Below are positions 1 to 8,375 of a stretch of DNA of 64,000 nucleotides, piece after piece. Numbering within the stretch: the stretch's first letter is position 1; every line of letters begins with the position of its first letter. The position numbers were made by a program, and so were the translations under genes. Under the pieces are notes generated by a model that did no database searches, was not told where the DNA came from, and was given only the letters and a program-made list of their open reading frames with translations. This DNA comes from Bartonella sp. HY038 (GTDB lineage Bacteria > Pseudomonadota > Alphaproteobacteria > Rhizobiales > Rhizobiaceae): contig NZ_CP059725.1 in NCBI RefSeq assembly GCF_014117425.1, positions 2,892,001 through 2,956,000 on the forward strand. The letters are read 5' to 3'.

Positions 1-291
1 ACAGAGCGCAAAATTGATGTTTTACAAAATCTTTTGGCTGCGGGCAGCAATTTTTATCGTAATGCGTCAGGCGCATTGATGATTGCTTATGTCGCGGCAG
101 GTCGCCTCGTCGGCTATGTTGAACCCTATATGCATTTATGGGATTGTGCAGCTGGTTTTTGCCTTGTCCAGGAAGCAGGCGGCAAAATTATGCCATTCCC
201 CACCGATCGTGAAAATCTCAAAAAAGGGCATCCTGTTCTTGCTGCTGCGCCCCATAATTATGAACAATTGAAAAAAATTGCCAATTTTTAA
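1..291 (+). CDS. Inositol monophosphatase family protein, C-terminal part (5' end outside window)
   Basis: The frame is open from base 1 to the TAA at 289-291, so only the last 96 residues are present and the true start lies upstream; the TTG at 34 is internal. The fragment carries the family's second metal/substrate signature, WDCAAGFCLVQEAGG, which supplies a metal-binding Asp in Mg-dependent inositol monophosphatase and related sugar-phosphate phosphatases. SuhB-type enzymes dephosphorylate inositol-1-phosphate and some also act on RNA polymerase; the fragment is too short to choose between SuhB, CysQ-like and histidinol-phosphatase-like members. A strong hairpin terminator follows. Confidence 0.85.
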   Translation, partial: TERKIDVLQNLLAAGSNFYRNASGALMIAYVAAGRLVGYVEPYMHLWDCAAGFCLVQEAGGKIMPFPTDRENLKKGHPVLAAAPHNYEQLKKIANF

Positions 292-356
292 AAGCATGGT
301 CACAAAGCGGCGCTTTGTTAAATATCCAATTTGTTAAATATCCAAAGTTATTAAAA

Positions 357-400
357 AGCCGTTTTAGTTTTTCAAAACTAAAACGGCTCATTATTTTTAA
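357..400. terminator. Bidirectional intrinsic terminator
   Basis: A perfect 15-bp stem (357-371 with 374-388) around a 2-base centre is flanked by an A-run on the left and a T-rich stretch on the right, so it can stop both the rightward phosphatase gene and the leftward yggT gene that converge here. Confidence 0.8.
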
Positions 401-434
401 ATCTTATTCCATCCTTTGGCGCAGTTTACTTTAC

Positions 435-725
435 TTACACAAATGCAGGCATAAGTGATGTTGCAATCAACATTTGCAAAAAATAAATCCCAAAAAAGAT
501 AATAATAGGCGAAATATCGATTGGGCCAAGATCCGGCAATATACGCCTTATTGGTGCTAGCATAGGTTCAGTTGCTGTATAAAGGAAATTACCAATCATA
601 CCGAAGAGCTGACTGCGCGGATTAACAATATTCATCGCATAAAGCCAAGAAATAATTATTCTGCCTACAATAAGTATCCTAATAAAGTCTAATATAAGAC
701 TTATAGTCGAAAAAAAAGCATACAT
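435..725 (-). CDS. YggT family integral membrane protein
   Basis: A 96-residue protein with two hydrophobic segments (about residues 5-28 and 70-92) separated by a short loop containing the family-typical TEPMLAPIRRILP stretch. YggT proteins are small inner-membrane proteins linked to osmotic adaptation and, in other bacteria, to cell division or chloroplast-like thylakoid organisation; no enzymatic activity is known. A clear AGGAGA ribosome-binding site lies 5-6 bases before the ATG. It stands alone, convergent with the phosphatase gene. Family assignment is confident, role is not. Confidence 0.85.
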   Translation of the reverse strand: MYAFFSTISLILDFIRILIVGRIIISWLYAMNIVNPRSQLFGMIGNFLYTATEPMLAPIRRILPDLGPIDISPIIIFFGIYFLQMLIATSLMPAFV

Positions 726-894
726 CTATCTCTCCTGGGCTAAAGCACTTTAATTAAAGTCACTAAAATGCTCTAGTTTTTTGCTTTTACGTATTTTGGC
801 GACAACGCCTCATATTTTTGCGAAAATATTCTGATCGCTAGATTTAGTGGCTAAATCCAATTTCGGCAAGACCTTAAAATAAACCTTGCTCAAA

Positions 895-933
895 TATAAA
901 AGCAAATCCGTTTCATTTTGAAATGGATTTGCT
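895..933 (-). terminator. Intrinsic terminator of the aldo/keto reductase gene
   Basis: A 15-bp stem (901-915 with 919-933, one G-T pair) sits about 45 bases after the leftward reductase stop and is followed on the minus strand by a T-rich tract. Confidence 0.65.
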
Positions 934-977
934 CACAATTTTATATTTTAACAATGTGGAATTTAATTTCTAGCTTA

Positions 978-1934
978 TTAAAAAGCGCTGGCATTAGTCA
1001 AATGTGTTATATCGTCATTGCTTAGTTTAAGGGTCGTTGCTTTAACAAGGCTTGCCAATTGTTCAAGACTTGTAGCACTAGCAATAGGTGCGGTCACTGC
1101 CTTTTGTGCAATAATCCAAGCAAGCGCCACTTCAGCATTGGTTGCATTATGTGCCTTTGATATGCCATCAAGCACATCAAGAATATGCAGGCCACGTTCA
1201 TTGACATATTTTTCAACCATGCGTTGGCGCGCTTTGCCCTCAACATCTTTTTGGCTGCGATATTTTCCCGAAAGAAAACCAGATGCAAGACTGAAATAGG
1301 TGATGACACCCAAACCTTCTTGGCAGCAAAGATCGGCAAGTTCGCCTTCAAAACCGCTGCGATCATAAAGATTATATTCAGGCTCAAGCACTTGATAGCT
1401 TGGCAAATTCAAGGATTTTGATGTATCAAGCGCGCTCTTTAAAAGTTTTGCATCATAGTTAGAGCAACCAATTGCACGCACTTTACCGGAATTTATAAGG
1501 TCTTCATAAGCACGCAATGTTTCTTCATGGCTGGTTTCTGGGTCAGGCCAGTGGGATAAATAAACATCAATAGCTTCACTTTGTAAGCGTCTTAAAGAAT
1601 CTTCAGCCGCTTGTTTTATCCAACGCGCCGATAGCCCTTTTTTACCAGGCTCCAACATATCTGAGCCAACTTTAGTGATAATAACGACCTTTTCGCGCTT
1701 CGTTGGATTTTGCTTTAGCCAATTGCCAATGATGGTTTCAGATTCTCCACCCTTATTGCCCGGCGCCCAAGTTGAATAAGCATCGGCTGTATCGATTGCA
1801 TTTAAGCCTGCATCAACAAAAGCATCAAGTAAATTAAATGAGCGTTTTTCATCAACAGTCCAGCCAAAAACATTGGCACCAAAAACTAAAGGCGCAATGT
1901 TAAACCCAGTTTTTCCTAATGCACGGTATTCCAT
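978..1934 (-). CDS. Aldo/keto reductase
   Basis: A 318-residue NADPH-dependent aldo/keto reductase of the single-domain (alpha/beta)8 type. The catalytic tetrad is readable: Asp48 and Tyr53 in the DTADAY segment, Lys88 in ITKVG, and His128 in LSHWPDPE. GCSNYD near residue 157 is the usual loop of the family, and the late ATSLEQLASLV stretch matches the cofactor-binding C-terminal region. Such enzymes reduce aldehydes or ketones in the cytoplasm; the substrate cannot be deduced. The gene is monocistronic, facing away from the lipoprotein gene, with its own terminator. Confidence 0.9.
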   Translation of the reverse strand: MEYRALGKTGFNIAPLVFGANVFGWTVDEKRSFNLLDAFVDAGLNAIDTADAYSTWAPGNKGGESETIIGNWLKQNPTKREKVVIITKVGSDMLEPGKKGLSARWIKQAAEDSLRRLQSEAIDVYLSHWPDPETSHEETLRAYEDLINSGKVRAIGCSNYDAKLLKSALDTSKSLNLPSYQVLEPEYNLYDRSGFEGELADLCCQEGLGVITYFSLASGFLSGKYRSQKDVEGKARQRMVEKYVNERGLHILDVLDGISKAHNATNAEVALAWIIAQKAVTAPIASATSLEQLASLVKATTLKLSNDDITHLTNASAF

Positions 1935-2224
1935 AATTTGTTCCTTACATAAAATTTGTTTAACAAGCTTATAGGAAATTGCATATGATTTTTGTTATTA
2001 TCTGGCAAAAACCATTTAAACTAAGACAGACGCTGCATCAAAAGCCTAGCAAATATTTATGATAAATCAATTCACTCATTTATATCAAAAACATATATAT
2101 GGATAGACGCATGTTTTTTTGCTATGCTTTAAGCCATACAGCGAGTAATATCTAATCATTATAAAATAACTTACCAATAACACTATCGTTATTTAAATGA
2201 GATTTGGCAATTTGCGGGGGATTT

Positions 2225-2515
2225 ATGTCGTCTTTTTCAAAAACTGTTCTTCAAAACTTAACCCAAAATAGACGTGCTTTAGCAGCGTTACCGATAATCG
2301 GGCTACCATTTTTATGTGGTTGCACTGCCAAAGCAACAGCATGGAGCGAAAAAATCGCATTTTCGCAACCATCTATGCCAACCCAGTGCGCTGGTTGGCA
2401 AAAGCTTGAGATTAAGAATAGCACGCGTTATTATTTACTCGAAAAAGACCAGCGTCTCCTTGTCGATCTTGATGCTCATAATTTGCGAGGTCGTCAAATA
2501 GGTTGTTGGCAATAA
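2225..2515 (+). CDS. Small lipoprotein resembling a phage-module hypothetical protein
   Basis: The start is set at the ATG at 2225 because a GGGGG ribosome-binding site ends 4 bases before it. The 96-residue product has a lipoprotein signal with the lipobox LCGC near residue 32. The mature part has a CAGW...DAHN...GCW pattern that resembles small hypothetical proteins often found near the lysis or tail genes of alphaproteobacterial prophages, where CxGW is followed by a HN and a final GCW or CGW. No other phage genes are nearby, so it may be a stranded or domesticated copy. The family link is from memory of the motif and is tentative; the lipoprotein call is firmer. Confidence 0.6.
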   Translation: MSSFSKTVLQNLTQNRRALAALPIIGLPFLCGCTAKATAWSEKIAFSQPSMPTQCAGWQKLEIKNSTRYYLLEKDQRLLVDLDAHNLRGRQIGCWQ

Positions 2516-2568
2516 CGACATTTTAAAACGCATTCAAATTTCATCTTAGCGCAAAGGGTAGGCACGCA

Positions 2569-3321
2569 ATGTATCTTGATATTCACTCTTTGCAAAAGTT
2601 TTATCAATCACCTTTAGGTAAAAAGGTGCAGCAAAATTTAAATAACGCACTTCAGCCACATATTCCAACCCGCAATGATGAAAGGATTATGGGACTTGGT
2701 TATTGCGTTCCTTATCTTGAACCATTTCGCTTGAAATGTGATTGTTGTTTTGCTTTTATGCCGGCGCGGCAAGGCGCTTCAACTTGGCCAGATATCCAAA
2801 ATGTTGCAACTGCCTTGGTCTTTGAAGAAGATTTGCCCCTCGCTGACGGTTGTCTTGACAAGATCATCCTTGTGCATGCCTTAGAACAAACTGAAAACGC
2901 GAGCGAAACCCTGCGTGAATTATGGCGGGTTATAGCTCCTAATGGCAAACTCATTATTATTGCACCAAACCGACGTGGCTTTTGGGCAGGTTCTGATGCA
3001 ACACCCTTTGGCTCCGGCGAACCCTATAGCCGTGGCCAACTAAACCAAATTGTGACCAATGCTGGTTTTACCTGTCAATCGCTTAGCGAAACGCTGCATT
3101 TTTTACCGCAAAGAAATTTAAATATCCGGCGCTTTTCCACGCTTTTTGAAAAAATGCAAAAGCGTTTTTTTCCTTATTTTGGTGGCGCTCTCGTTCTTGA
3201 AGCAACCAAGCATATCAGTCAAGGCATCCCACTGTTAAAACGCAATTCACGGCGGATATTTTCACCCGTTTTTACCCCGCAAACAACGCTTACACGTGGT
3301 GAACAACATTTAAAACAATAA
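2569..3321 (+). CDS. Class I SAM-dependent methyltransferase (Methyltransf_11-like)
   Basis: A 250-residue protein whose middle section matches a Rossmann-type methyltransferase: an acidic LPLADGCLDKIILVHALE strand/helix (post-II to motif IV region, about residues 92-112), ELWRVIAPNGKLIIIAPN (motif V-like, residues 120-138) and a GEPYSRGQL segment before the C-terminal sheet. The N-terminal glycine-rich SAM loop is degenerate here, as in the alphaproteobacterial group often found beside gloB. Substrate unknown. An AAAGGG ribosome-binding site precedes the ATG. It follows the lipoprotein gene by about 50 bases but is probably functionally unrelated. Confidence 0.8.
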   Translation: MYLDIHSLQKFYQSPLGKKVQQNLNNALQPHIPTRNDERIMGLGYCVPYLEPFRLKCDCCFAFMPARQGASTWPDIQNVATALVFEEDLPLADGCLDKIILVHALEQTENASETLRELWRVIAPNGKLIIIAPNRRGFWAGSDATPFGSGEPYSRGQLNQIVTNAGFTCQSLSETLHFLPQRNLNIRRFSTLFEKMQKRFFPYFGGALVLEATKHISQGIPLLKRNSRRIFSPVFTPQTTLTRGEQHLKQ

Positions 3322-3357
3322 AAAAGACCTATCTGATCGATCATGAAATCAGATAGG
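3321..3357 (-). terminator. Intrinsic terminator for the SH3-domain gene
   Basis: A 10-bp stem (3328-3337 with 3348-3357) is followed on the minus strand by a run of T directly at the end of the convergent methyltransferase gene. A second small hairpin (3365-3371 with 3379-3385) lies just inside it. Confidence 0.65.
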
Positions 3358-3402
3358 CCAATTGGTTAGCTTGATTTTAGCTAACGGGGATTTGTGAAAT
3401 TC

Positions 3403-3855
3403 TTAACGCAAGTTTTGTGGTGCAATTTTAGCAACATTAATGCGATTGTGGTTTGCAGCCTTTGCTTCTGACTTTTCAGGAACAATGGTGATTGAAATAT
3501 TTAAGCCAGCAGATGCTGTACGGCCACCAGTTGCAGCAGAGCCGCCTGCACCACCGCTAACTGCCATTGAACGAGCACGGCTATTTGCAGCAGCCAATTG
3601 TGTTGAAAGCTTATTGGTTTCAACCCAACCTTTTTGGTTGCCTGCAGTTACATAGCACCAAGCTGAATTGCAAACACCAACATTAACTTGAGTACCCTTA
3701 GCAATATTGCTGGTTACGGCCGCACTTGTTGCAGGTGCATTATGCAATGATAAGGCAGGAGCTGAAATTGTGGTTGCTTGTGCAGTAAGTGCGCTAGCGA
3801 TTACAGCAATTGCAAGAGTTGAAGCAGTGATGATTGATTTTGCAAAACGGTTCAT
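3403..3855 (-). CDS. Exported bacterial SH3-domain protein
   Basis: The chosen ATG at 3855 has an AGGA ribosome-binding site and opens a typical signal peptide (MNRFAKSII... ending ALTAQA, about 28 residues); a longer in-frame reading upstream lacks this fit. The mature protein begins with one SH3b-type domain of about 55 residues, with the typical N-APAT...V.KGTQV.V...AWCYV..GNQKGWVE pattern. A glycine/alanine/serine-rich tail without known motifs follows. SH3b domains usually bind peptidoglycan or metal ions in the periplasm. The gene is monocistronic; the 150-residue length is normal for this alphaproteobacterial group. Confidence 0.8.
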   Translation of the reverse strand: MNRFAKSIITASTLAIAVIASALTAQATTISAPALSLHNAPATSAAVTSNIAKGTQVNVGVCNSAWCYVTAGNQKGWVETNKLSTQLAAANSRARSMAVSGGAGGSAATGGRTASAGLNISITIVPEKSEAKAANHNRINVAKIAPQNLR

Positions 3856-4179
3856 GATCTTTATCCTTAAATTTGTTTTGGAAGAACCGCCCAACCGTGT
3901 TTAAACAAAGCTTCCTTGTTCGCAAAAACTGGTTTTGCGTTGGATCACTTTAAATTTAGGCAAGGTTAGATCGTTAACGGGAAACCAATTTGCTTCCGTT
4001 TATTAGATTCTTCTAAGTTATCTGATTAATTGTTTAAGTTTCTCGGCTTATTTACCTTTTGTTAGCCTTGTTGCACCATTAACGGTTCGATCACGAAAAA
4101 GTTCCCGAGTTTTTTGAAAAAAATTCATTAATTTTTTACTTTTATTATAAGTTATTGATAAAAAACAATAATATTAATT
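3856..4179. other. Noncoding stretch, promoter side of the SH3 gene
   Basis: About 320 bases of AT-rich DNA between two leftward genes. It must hold the SH3-gene promoter. I see no RNA gene, strong hairpin or repeat; a GGTTCGATC string at 4085 has no tRNA fold around it. Confidence 0.5.
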
Positions 4180-4734
4180 TTAAAAATTTTTCTTTTGTAA
4201 CACCACAACGCCCAATGATGGTACTAAGGCAATATTATTGACACCGGCGTGATAATATTCAATATTTAAAAACTCATTACTCTCAAGTATCGCAAATAGC
4301 TTTAAATCTAAAGCGCGCGTCGCCAGAGCATCGAAAAGACCAACAGCTTGGTTAAAATTTTCGTCTAAAGTAAAATTCTTTTTAAAATTAAATGCAATGA
4401 GCTGACAATTTTGTCTTATTGGTGCTTTATCTTCACATTGATAAAATGGATTGCGAAAGGCAATGCTTAAATTAAAACTTTCGATATAACAATCTGATTT
4501 ATCGGCCACTTTAAGTGAGATATGAAAAACTTTACTCAAGGCATCATTATATTTTAAAGCTCGTTTAATAAGCCTTCCGTAACTTCTATATCCATAACTT
4601 TGAAAAAAAGGGGAGTTATAATCAAACTGGGTGAACTGTCGATTAAAACAGTTCATAATAGCAAAAGATTGCACATTAAAATCGCTAAAATGATAATTAC
4701 TCTTGATATGTCCCCAATAAGCGTATGATAGCAT
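4180..4734 (-). CDS. Hypothetical protein, unrecognised
   Basis: The frame extends to an ATG at 4758, but the ATG at 4734 has an AGGAAA ribosome-binding site 7 bases before it, so 184 residues are preferred. The protein is rich in Phe, Tyr and Asn, has no signal peptide, no clear membrane segment and no motif I recognise. It is more AT-rich than neighbouring housekeeping genes, has no operon partner and is flanked by noncoding DNA, a pattern common for recently acquired genes. A role as a toxin-immunity or effector-like protein is possible but nothing in the sequence proves it. Confidence 0.5.
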   Translation of the reverse strand: MLSYAYWGHIKSNYHFSDFNVQSFAIMNCFNRQFTQFDYNSPFFQSYGYRSYGRLIKRALKYNDALSKVFHISLKVADKSDCYIESFNLSIAFRNPFYQCEDKAPIRQNCQLIAFNFKKNFTLDENFNQAVGLFDALATRALDLKLFAILESNEFLNIEYYHAGVNNIALVPSLGVVVLQKKNF

Positions 4735-4866
4735 TAAGTAATTTCCTAGGATAGCCATATTCTATTTATTTAAATAGTCTAACAAATATGACCATTGTGA
4801 CAGGTTATTACTATACTTTCATCAAAGAAAAATTTAGTTTATAATTCGAATTGGCTAGACAACCGT

Positions 4867-5967
4867 TTAAGCTGATCGTCTTAGCATTAGACTTGCTTTA
4901 AGCAATGTCTGGTCTTTTTGCTTTAATTGATCTTTACTCTTTACATGTTCTTTTAGCTTAGATGGTTCTTGCCGATCTTCATTATCAAACAAATCCATTA
5001 GTTTTTGCATGGCAATTTGTGCAATCAGCGCATAATCTTGTGCAACGGTTGTAAGGGGTGGTGATGTATAACGCGCAAGCGGATGGTCATCATGGCCAGC
5101 GATGCGTAGTTCGCTGCTTGGTAAACCATGCCCCACTTTAATGCCCATTTCCCATGCAGCATGCAAAGCGCCAAAAGCAATGCGATCATTTGCACATAAT
5201 ATTGTATTGGTTGGCAGACCGCTTTTGACATTTTTTATTGTTTGCTCATAGCCAAATTTTTCGAATTCCCAGCTATTTGAGCTATCAACTGGCAATATAA
5301 GAGGTTTAAAACCGTTGCGTATCATCGCTTCTTCATAAGCATGGCGGCGTGATGTTGAATTGGCATTTACCCCCGGCATACCCAAAAAGCACGGTGGTTC
5401 TCCTGATCGGCATAAATAATCAATGATAAGGCCAAGGCTTTGGCGGTTATCAGTACCAACAAAGGGTACATCACTTTCTTCCTTACTATCGACATAAACA
5501 AGGGGAATGCGATCAGCTAAAGAGTTTAATTTATCTTGGCTTGCCGAATGGGCAATTGGTGCAATTATTGCACCAGCAATATGCATGGATTGCAATCGTT
5601 CAATCGCATCAGATTGTCTTGATACTTGCCCTTGCGAGCTTAATACAACAGCAAAATAGCCATTTTTTTCGGCAATTTCTTCAATTTTGCGGGTGAGCTC
5701 CATATAAAATGGATCAAGCGTATCTGGAATAATAACGCCCAAAATTTTAGTACGCCGGCGCTTTAAATTAACCGCAAATAGATTAGGGCGAAAATCAAAC
5801 TCAGCTAAAGCGTTTTCAATGAGTAAGCGTGTTGAATTTCTAATCGATGTTGGATCATTAAAATATTTGGATACTGTTGGGCGTGATAATCCGATATGGC
5901 TAGCAAACTCTTCCATTGTACGAATTTCCGGTGTACGAATTTCAGGTATCGAATTTATTTTTTTCAT
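4867..5967 (-). CDS. LacI-family transcriptional regulator
   Basis: An N-terminal LacI helix-turn-helix (MEEFASHIGLSRPTVSKYFN, then the hinge region LKRRRTKILGVIIPD) is followed by a periplasmic-binding-protein-like effector domain (residues about 60-340, including the LCANDRIAFGAL segment). Such proteins repress sugar operons and are released by a sugar or sugar phosphate. The ATG at 5967 is preferred over a TTG at 5988. The residues PEIRT occur twice in a row just before the HTH because of a 15-base tandem duplication. It lies directly downstream of the leftward sugar operon, separated by a terminator, so it probably has its own promoter and controls that operon. Confidence 0.88.
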   Translation of the reverse strand: MKKINSIPEIRTPEIRTMEEFASHIGLSRPTVSKYFNDPTSIRNSTRLLIENALAEFDFRPNLFAVNLKRRRTKILGVIIPDTLDPFYMELTRKIEEIAEKNGYFAVVLSSQGQVSRQSDAIERLQSMHIAGAIIAPIAHSASQDKLNSLADRIPLVYVDSKEESDVPFVGTDNRQSLGLIIDYLCRSGEPPCFLGMPGVNANSTSRRHAYEEAMIRNGFKPLILPVDSSNSWEFEKFGYEQTIKNVKSGLPTNTILCANDRIAFGALHAAWEMGIKVGHGLPSSELRIAGHDDHPLARYTSPPLTTVAQDYALIAQIAMQKLMDLFDNEDRQEPSKLKEHVKSKDQLKQKDQTLLKASLMLRRSA

Positions 5968-6037
5968 TTTTAATCTTTTACCCAACAAAAAGTGTTATCT
6001 TTTATTTTTATACAAATACCTTCAGGCGTTTTAATCT

Positions 6038-6083
6038 AAAAAACATGTCTGGCTTTCACTATCGTTTCAACCAAAGCCAGACA
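6038..6083 (-). terminator. Intrinsic terminator of the sugar operon
   Basis: An 11-bp perfect stem (6046-6056 with 6073-6083) is followed on the minus strand by TGTTTTTTAG. It lies 20 bases after the gatZ-like stop and separates the operon from the LacI gene. Confidence 0.8.
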
Positions 6084-6102
6084 ATGTCCTTAATTTTGCA
6101 AT

Positions 6103-7383
6103 TTAAGCTTGCCAACAAGCAGCAATATAATCATTGATTGCTTTTTCAATGCTTGCGAACACCAAAGCCTTGGCATTAGCTGGCAGGCGGTGGCTACGAA
6201 CATCATGATAAAGGCCGCCAAGATATTGCCCGATAAGAGTTTCTGGCAATGTGACATTGTTAAATAACCCCAAGAGTTCTTCAACCGCACGATTAGCTTT
6301 TTCATTAGGCCAATAATAGCGGATACGGTCGCTATAAGAAAAATGGCGCTGCAAGGCCAATTCATGTTGATCACCGTGATAATAGCGATCCCAATTAGCA
6401 GGAGAGCTGAGCATGACCTCTTCCATGGTTTGGCGCAAAGTCTTTTGACGTCGCCCTGCAAAAAGCTCTTCTGCAATCATATCAAGACCATATAAGGTTT
6501 CACGCATAACAAAGGTAAGGCCGGGGCCAACTTTTAAAATACCAAATCCATCATTAACCAAAGCCGTTAAAGCGGCGCGGGTTTGATAATCAGTAGAATG
6601 CGCCTCAAATACAATATTCGGCATAAGCGGCAATGCAGAACATAGAGTGACTGCAGCTTGCGGATCATAATCAATGACATTATGATTGCCAAACTCAACG
6701 CCGGGCTGCACAACAAGGCCAATAACTCGTGAAAAGGCATCTTCTAAGCCTTGTGCTATAAATGCCTGCTTATGAATATCATAAGTTGTAAGGGCGGCAT
6801 CTTTGTTCGTTACTTCAAGCCCTTCAATCTCTTCCAAAGCACCACCAGGCACTGGTACTTCAGTTCCAATAATGTAAACAGGGGCGATTGAGCCTTGCGC
6901 TGCTGCTTCTTCTGCAGCCTTGGCAAGTCGGGCAGCACGCAGCGCAATAATATTATCATCAAGTGCCAAAGGTTCATTAAGACAGCCCATGGAACAATCT
7001 AAATGCAACTTGGTAAAACCGGCAGCCGAATAGGCACGGATCATGACTTCGGCTTTATCCATAGCTTCTTCTGCGGCTAAATTTTTCCACGGATTAGGTC
7101 CAAGGTGATCACCACCAAAAATTAAACGCTCAACTGGAAAGTTGCAGTTTTGGGCAATATCTAGCACAAAATTTTTATAATCTTGTGGTGTCATACCAGT
7201 ATAGCCACCATCTTGATTAACTTGATTGCAGGTTGCTTCAATCAATAGTGGCAATGGCGTTGGCATGGTTGCACGCATTGCCGCCTCAATAACCATGGGG
7301 TGCGCTGTGCAAATAGACGGTATGCCAGATGGCCCCGATTGCTGACGCCAATTTGAAATAGATTGCAGAGGATTTTTAGTCAT
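6103..7383 (-). CDS. gatZ: GatZ/KbaZ-like protein (tagatose-6-phosphate 4-epimerase or tagatose-bisphosphate aldolase subunit)
   Basis: A 426-residue protein of the COG4573 family. Visible hallmarks are IPSICTAHPMVIEAA near residue 21, IEATCNQVNQDGGYTGM near 48, GGDHLGPN near 90, HLDCSMGC near 126 and FEAHSTDYQ near 260. In enterobacteria GatZ/KbaZ chaperones a class II tagatose-1,6-bisphosphate aldolase (GatY/KbaY). In Agrobacterium a family member working with a tagatose kinase was shown to be a D-tagatose-6-phosphate 4-epimerase. Here the neighbours are a PfkB kinase and an importer and no class II aldolase is present, so the epimerase role is favoured. It is the last gene of the operon, 48 bases after the kinase gene. 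Confidence 0.85.
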   Translation of the reverse strand: MTKNPLQSISNWRQQSGPSGIPSICTAHPMVIEAAMRATMPTPLPLLIEATCNQVNQDGGYTGMTPQDYKNFVLDIAQNCNFPVERLIFGGDHLGPNPWKNLAAEEAMDKAEVMIRAYSAAGFTKLHLDCSMGCLNEPLALDDNIIALRAARLAKAAEEAAAQGSIAPVYIIGTEVPVPGGALEEIEGLEVTNKDAALTTYDIHKQAFIAQGLEDAFSRVIGLVVQPGVEFGNHNVIDYDPQAAVTLCSALPLMPNIVFEAHSTDYQTRAALTALVNDGFGILKVGPGLTFVMRETLYGLDMIAEELFAGRRQKTLRQTMEEVMLSSPANWDRYYHGDQHELALQRHFSYSDRIRYYWPNEKANRAVEELLGLFNNVTLPETLIGQYLGGLYHDVRSHRLPANAKALVFASIEKAINDYIAACWQA

Positions 7384-7431
7384 GGAATATCCTTTTACGA
7401 GTGCAGGTTTAACAAATTTTTGTCCAAATGA

Positions 7432-8373
7432 TCAAAGTGCTTTTTGCGCAATAAAGCGCTCGAGATCGGCAAGGGTTGACGTTCCCTCCATAGGGCCAAT
7501 TTCGCTAACCGCACGCGCACCTGCAGCATTGGCAAAATCAAGCGCTTGTTGCGGATCGGTATTTTTGAGCCAAAAACTCAAAAATGCTCCGCCAAAACAA
7601 TCACCTGCGCCAGTTGGATCTTTTTCCTCAACCTTAAAAGCTTGTGCGTCAAACCGCTTGCCATTTTCATAAAGACTCGCACCTTTTTCCCCACGCTTCA
7701 CCACAATGGTTTTGATACCACGCGCCAATAGATGATTGACCGCTTCTTCTTCATTGCCAGCTTTTTCAAATAAGAAAATTTCTTCTCCAGACGGCATAAA
7801 AAGATCAGTGATAGATAGAATAAATTCGCAAGATTGTTTAAGACCAGGGGTATTCAATAATTCAGGGCGCAAATTGGGATCGAAGGAAATTGTGCCACCC
7901 TTATGTTTTATTGCCTTTGCAGCTTCAATAACCATGGCGCCAAGTTCAGGCGCTGAAAAAGCCGACCCCATAACATGAAGATGATCGCAATCCTTAATCA
8001 TATCCTTAGCGCTTTGAGTGGTGTTTAATGTGCCACATGCACTATAGCGGATATTATAAACAAAAGCGCGACTGCCATCCTCGCGATAGCGCACAAAAGC
8101 ACTACCAGTTGACTCACCTTGGGCAATCTCAATAGCTGAAACATCAACGCCATCAGCTTTTAAGCGATCGATATTGACGCGGCCAAAATCATCATCACCA
8201 ACGCGGGAAATAATCGCGCATGGCGTATTCAATTTGCCAACTTGATCGATAAAAATAGCTGGTGCACCCGATGGAAACGGTCCAATAAGCGGCTGCGCAC
8301 TTAAAAAACCATCACCTTTGGTGGTGGCAACAATCTCGACTAAAATTTCGCCAATAGTTAAAACTTTACCCAT
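7432..8373 (-). CDS. PfkB-family carbohydrate kinase (candidate tagatose/ketohexose kinase)
   Basis: A 313-residue PfkB/ribokinase-fold enzyme. The N-terminal GEILVEIVA and PSGAPAIFIDQVGKL regions form the sugar-binding part, SRVGDDDFGR is the conserved middle motif, and DPTGAGDCFGGAF near residue 252 holds the anion hole and catalytic Asp. It transfers the ATP gamma-phosphate to a sugar hydroxyl. Located between the ABC permease gene (2 bases away) and gatZ, it most likely phosphorylates the imported sugar; by context D-tagatose to tagatose-6-phosphate. The exact substrate cannot be read from sequence; 2-keto-3-deoxygluconate or fructose kinases belong to the same family. Confidence 0.85.
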   Translation of the reverse strand: MGKVLTIGEILVEIVATTKGDGFLSAQPLIGPFPSGAPAIFIDQVGKLNTPCAIISRVGDDDFGRVNIDRLKADGVDVSAIEIAQGESTGSAFVRYREDGSRAFVYNIRYSACGTLNTTQSAKDMIKDCDHLHVMGSAFSAPELGAMVIEAAKAIKHKGGTISFDPNLRPELLNTPGLKQSCEFILSITDLFMPSGEEIFLFEKAGNEEEAVNHLLARGIKTIVVKRGEKGASLYENGKRFDAQAFKVEEKDPTGAGDCFGGAFLSFWLKNTDPQQALDFANAAGARAVSEIGPMEGTSTLADLERFIAQKAL

Positions 8374-8375
8374 AA

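Noticed and set aside
747..760. 14-base perfect palindrome between yggT and the reductase gene
   Set aside because: AT-rich and short; no partner site or conserved position to support a function.
4080..4110. GGTTCGATC string resembling a tRNA T-loop
   Set aside because: No acceptor, D or anticodon stem can be drawn around it.
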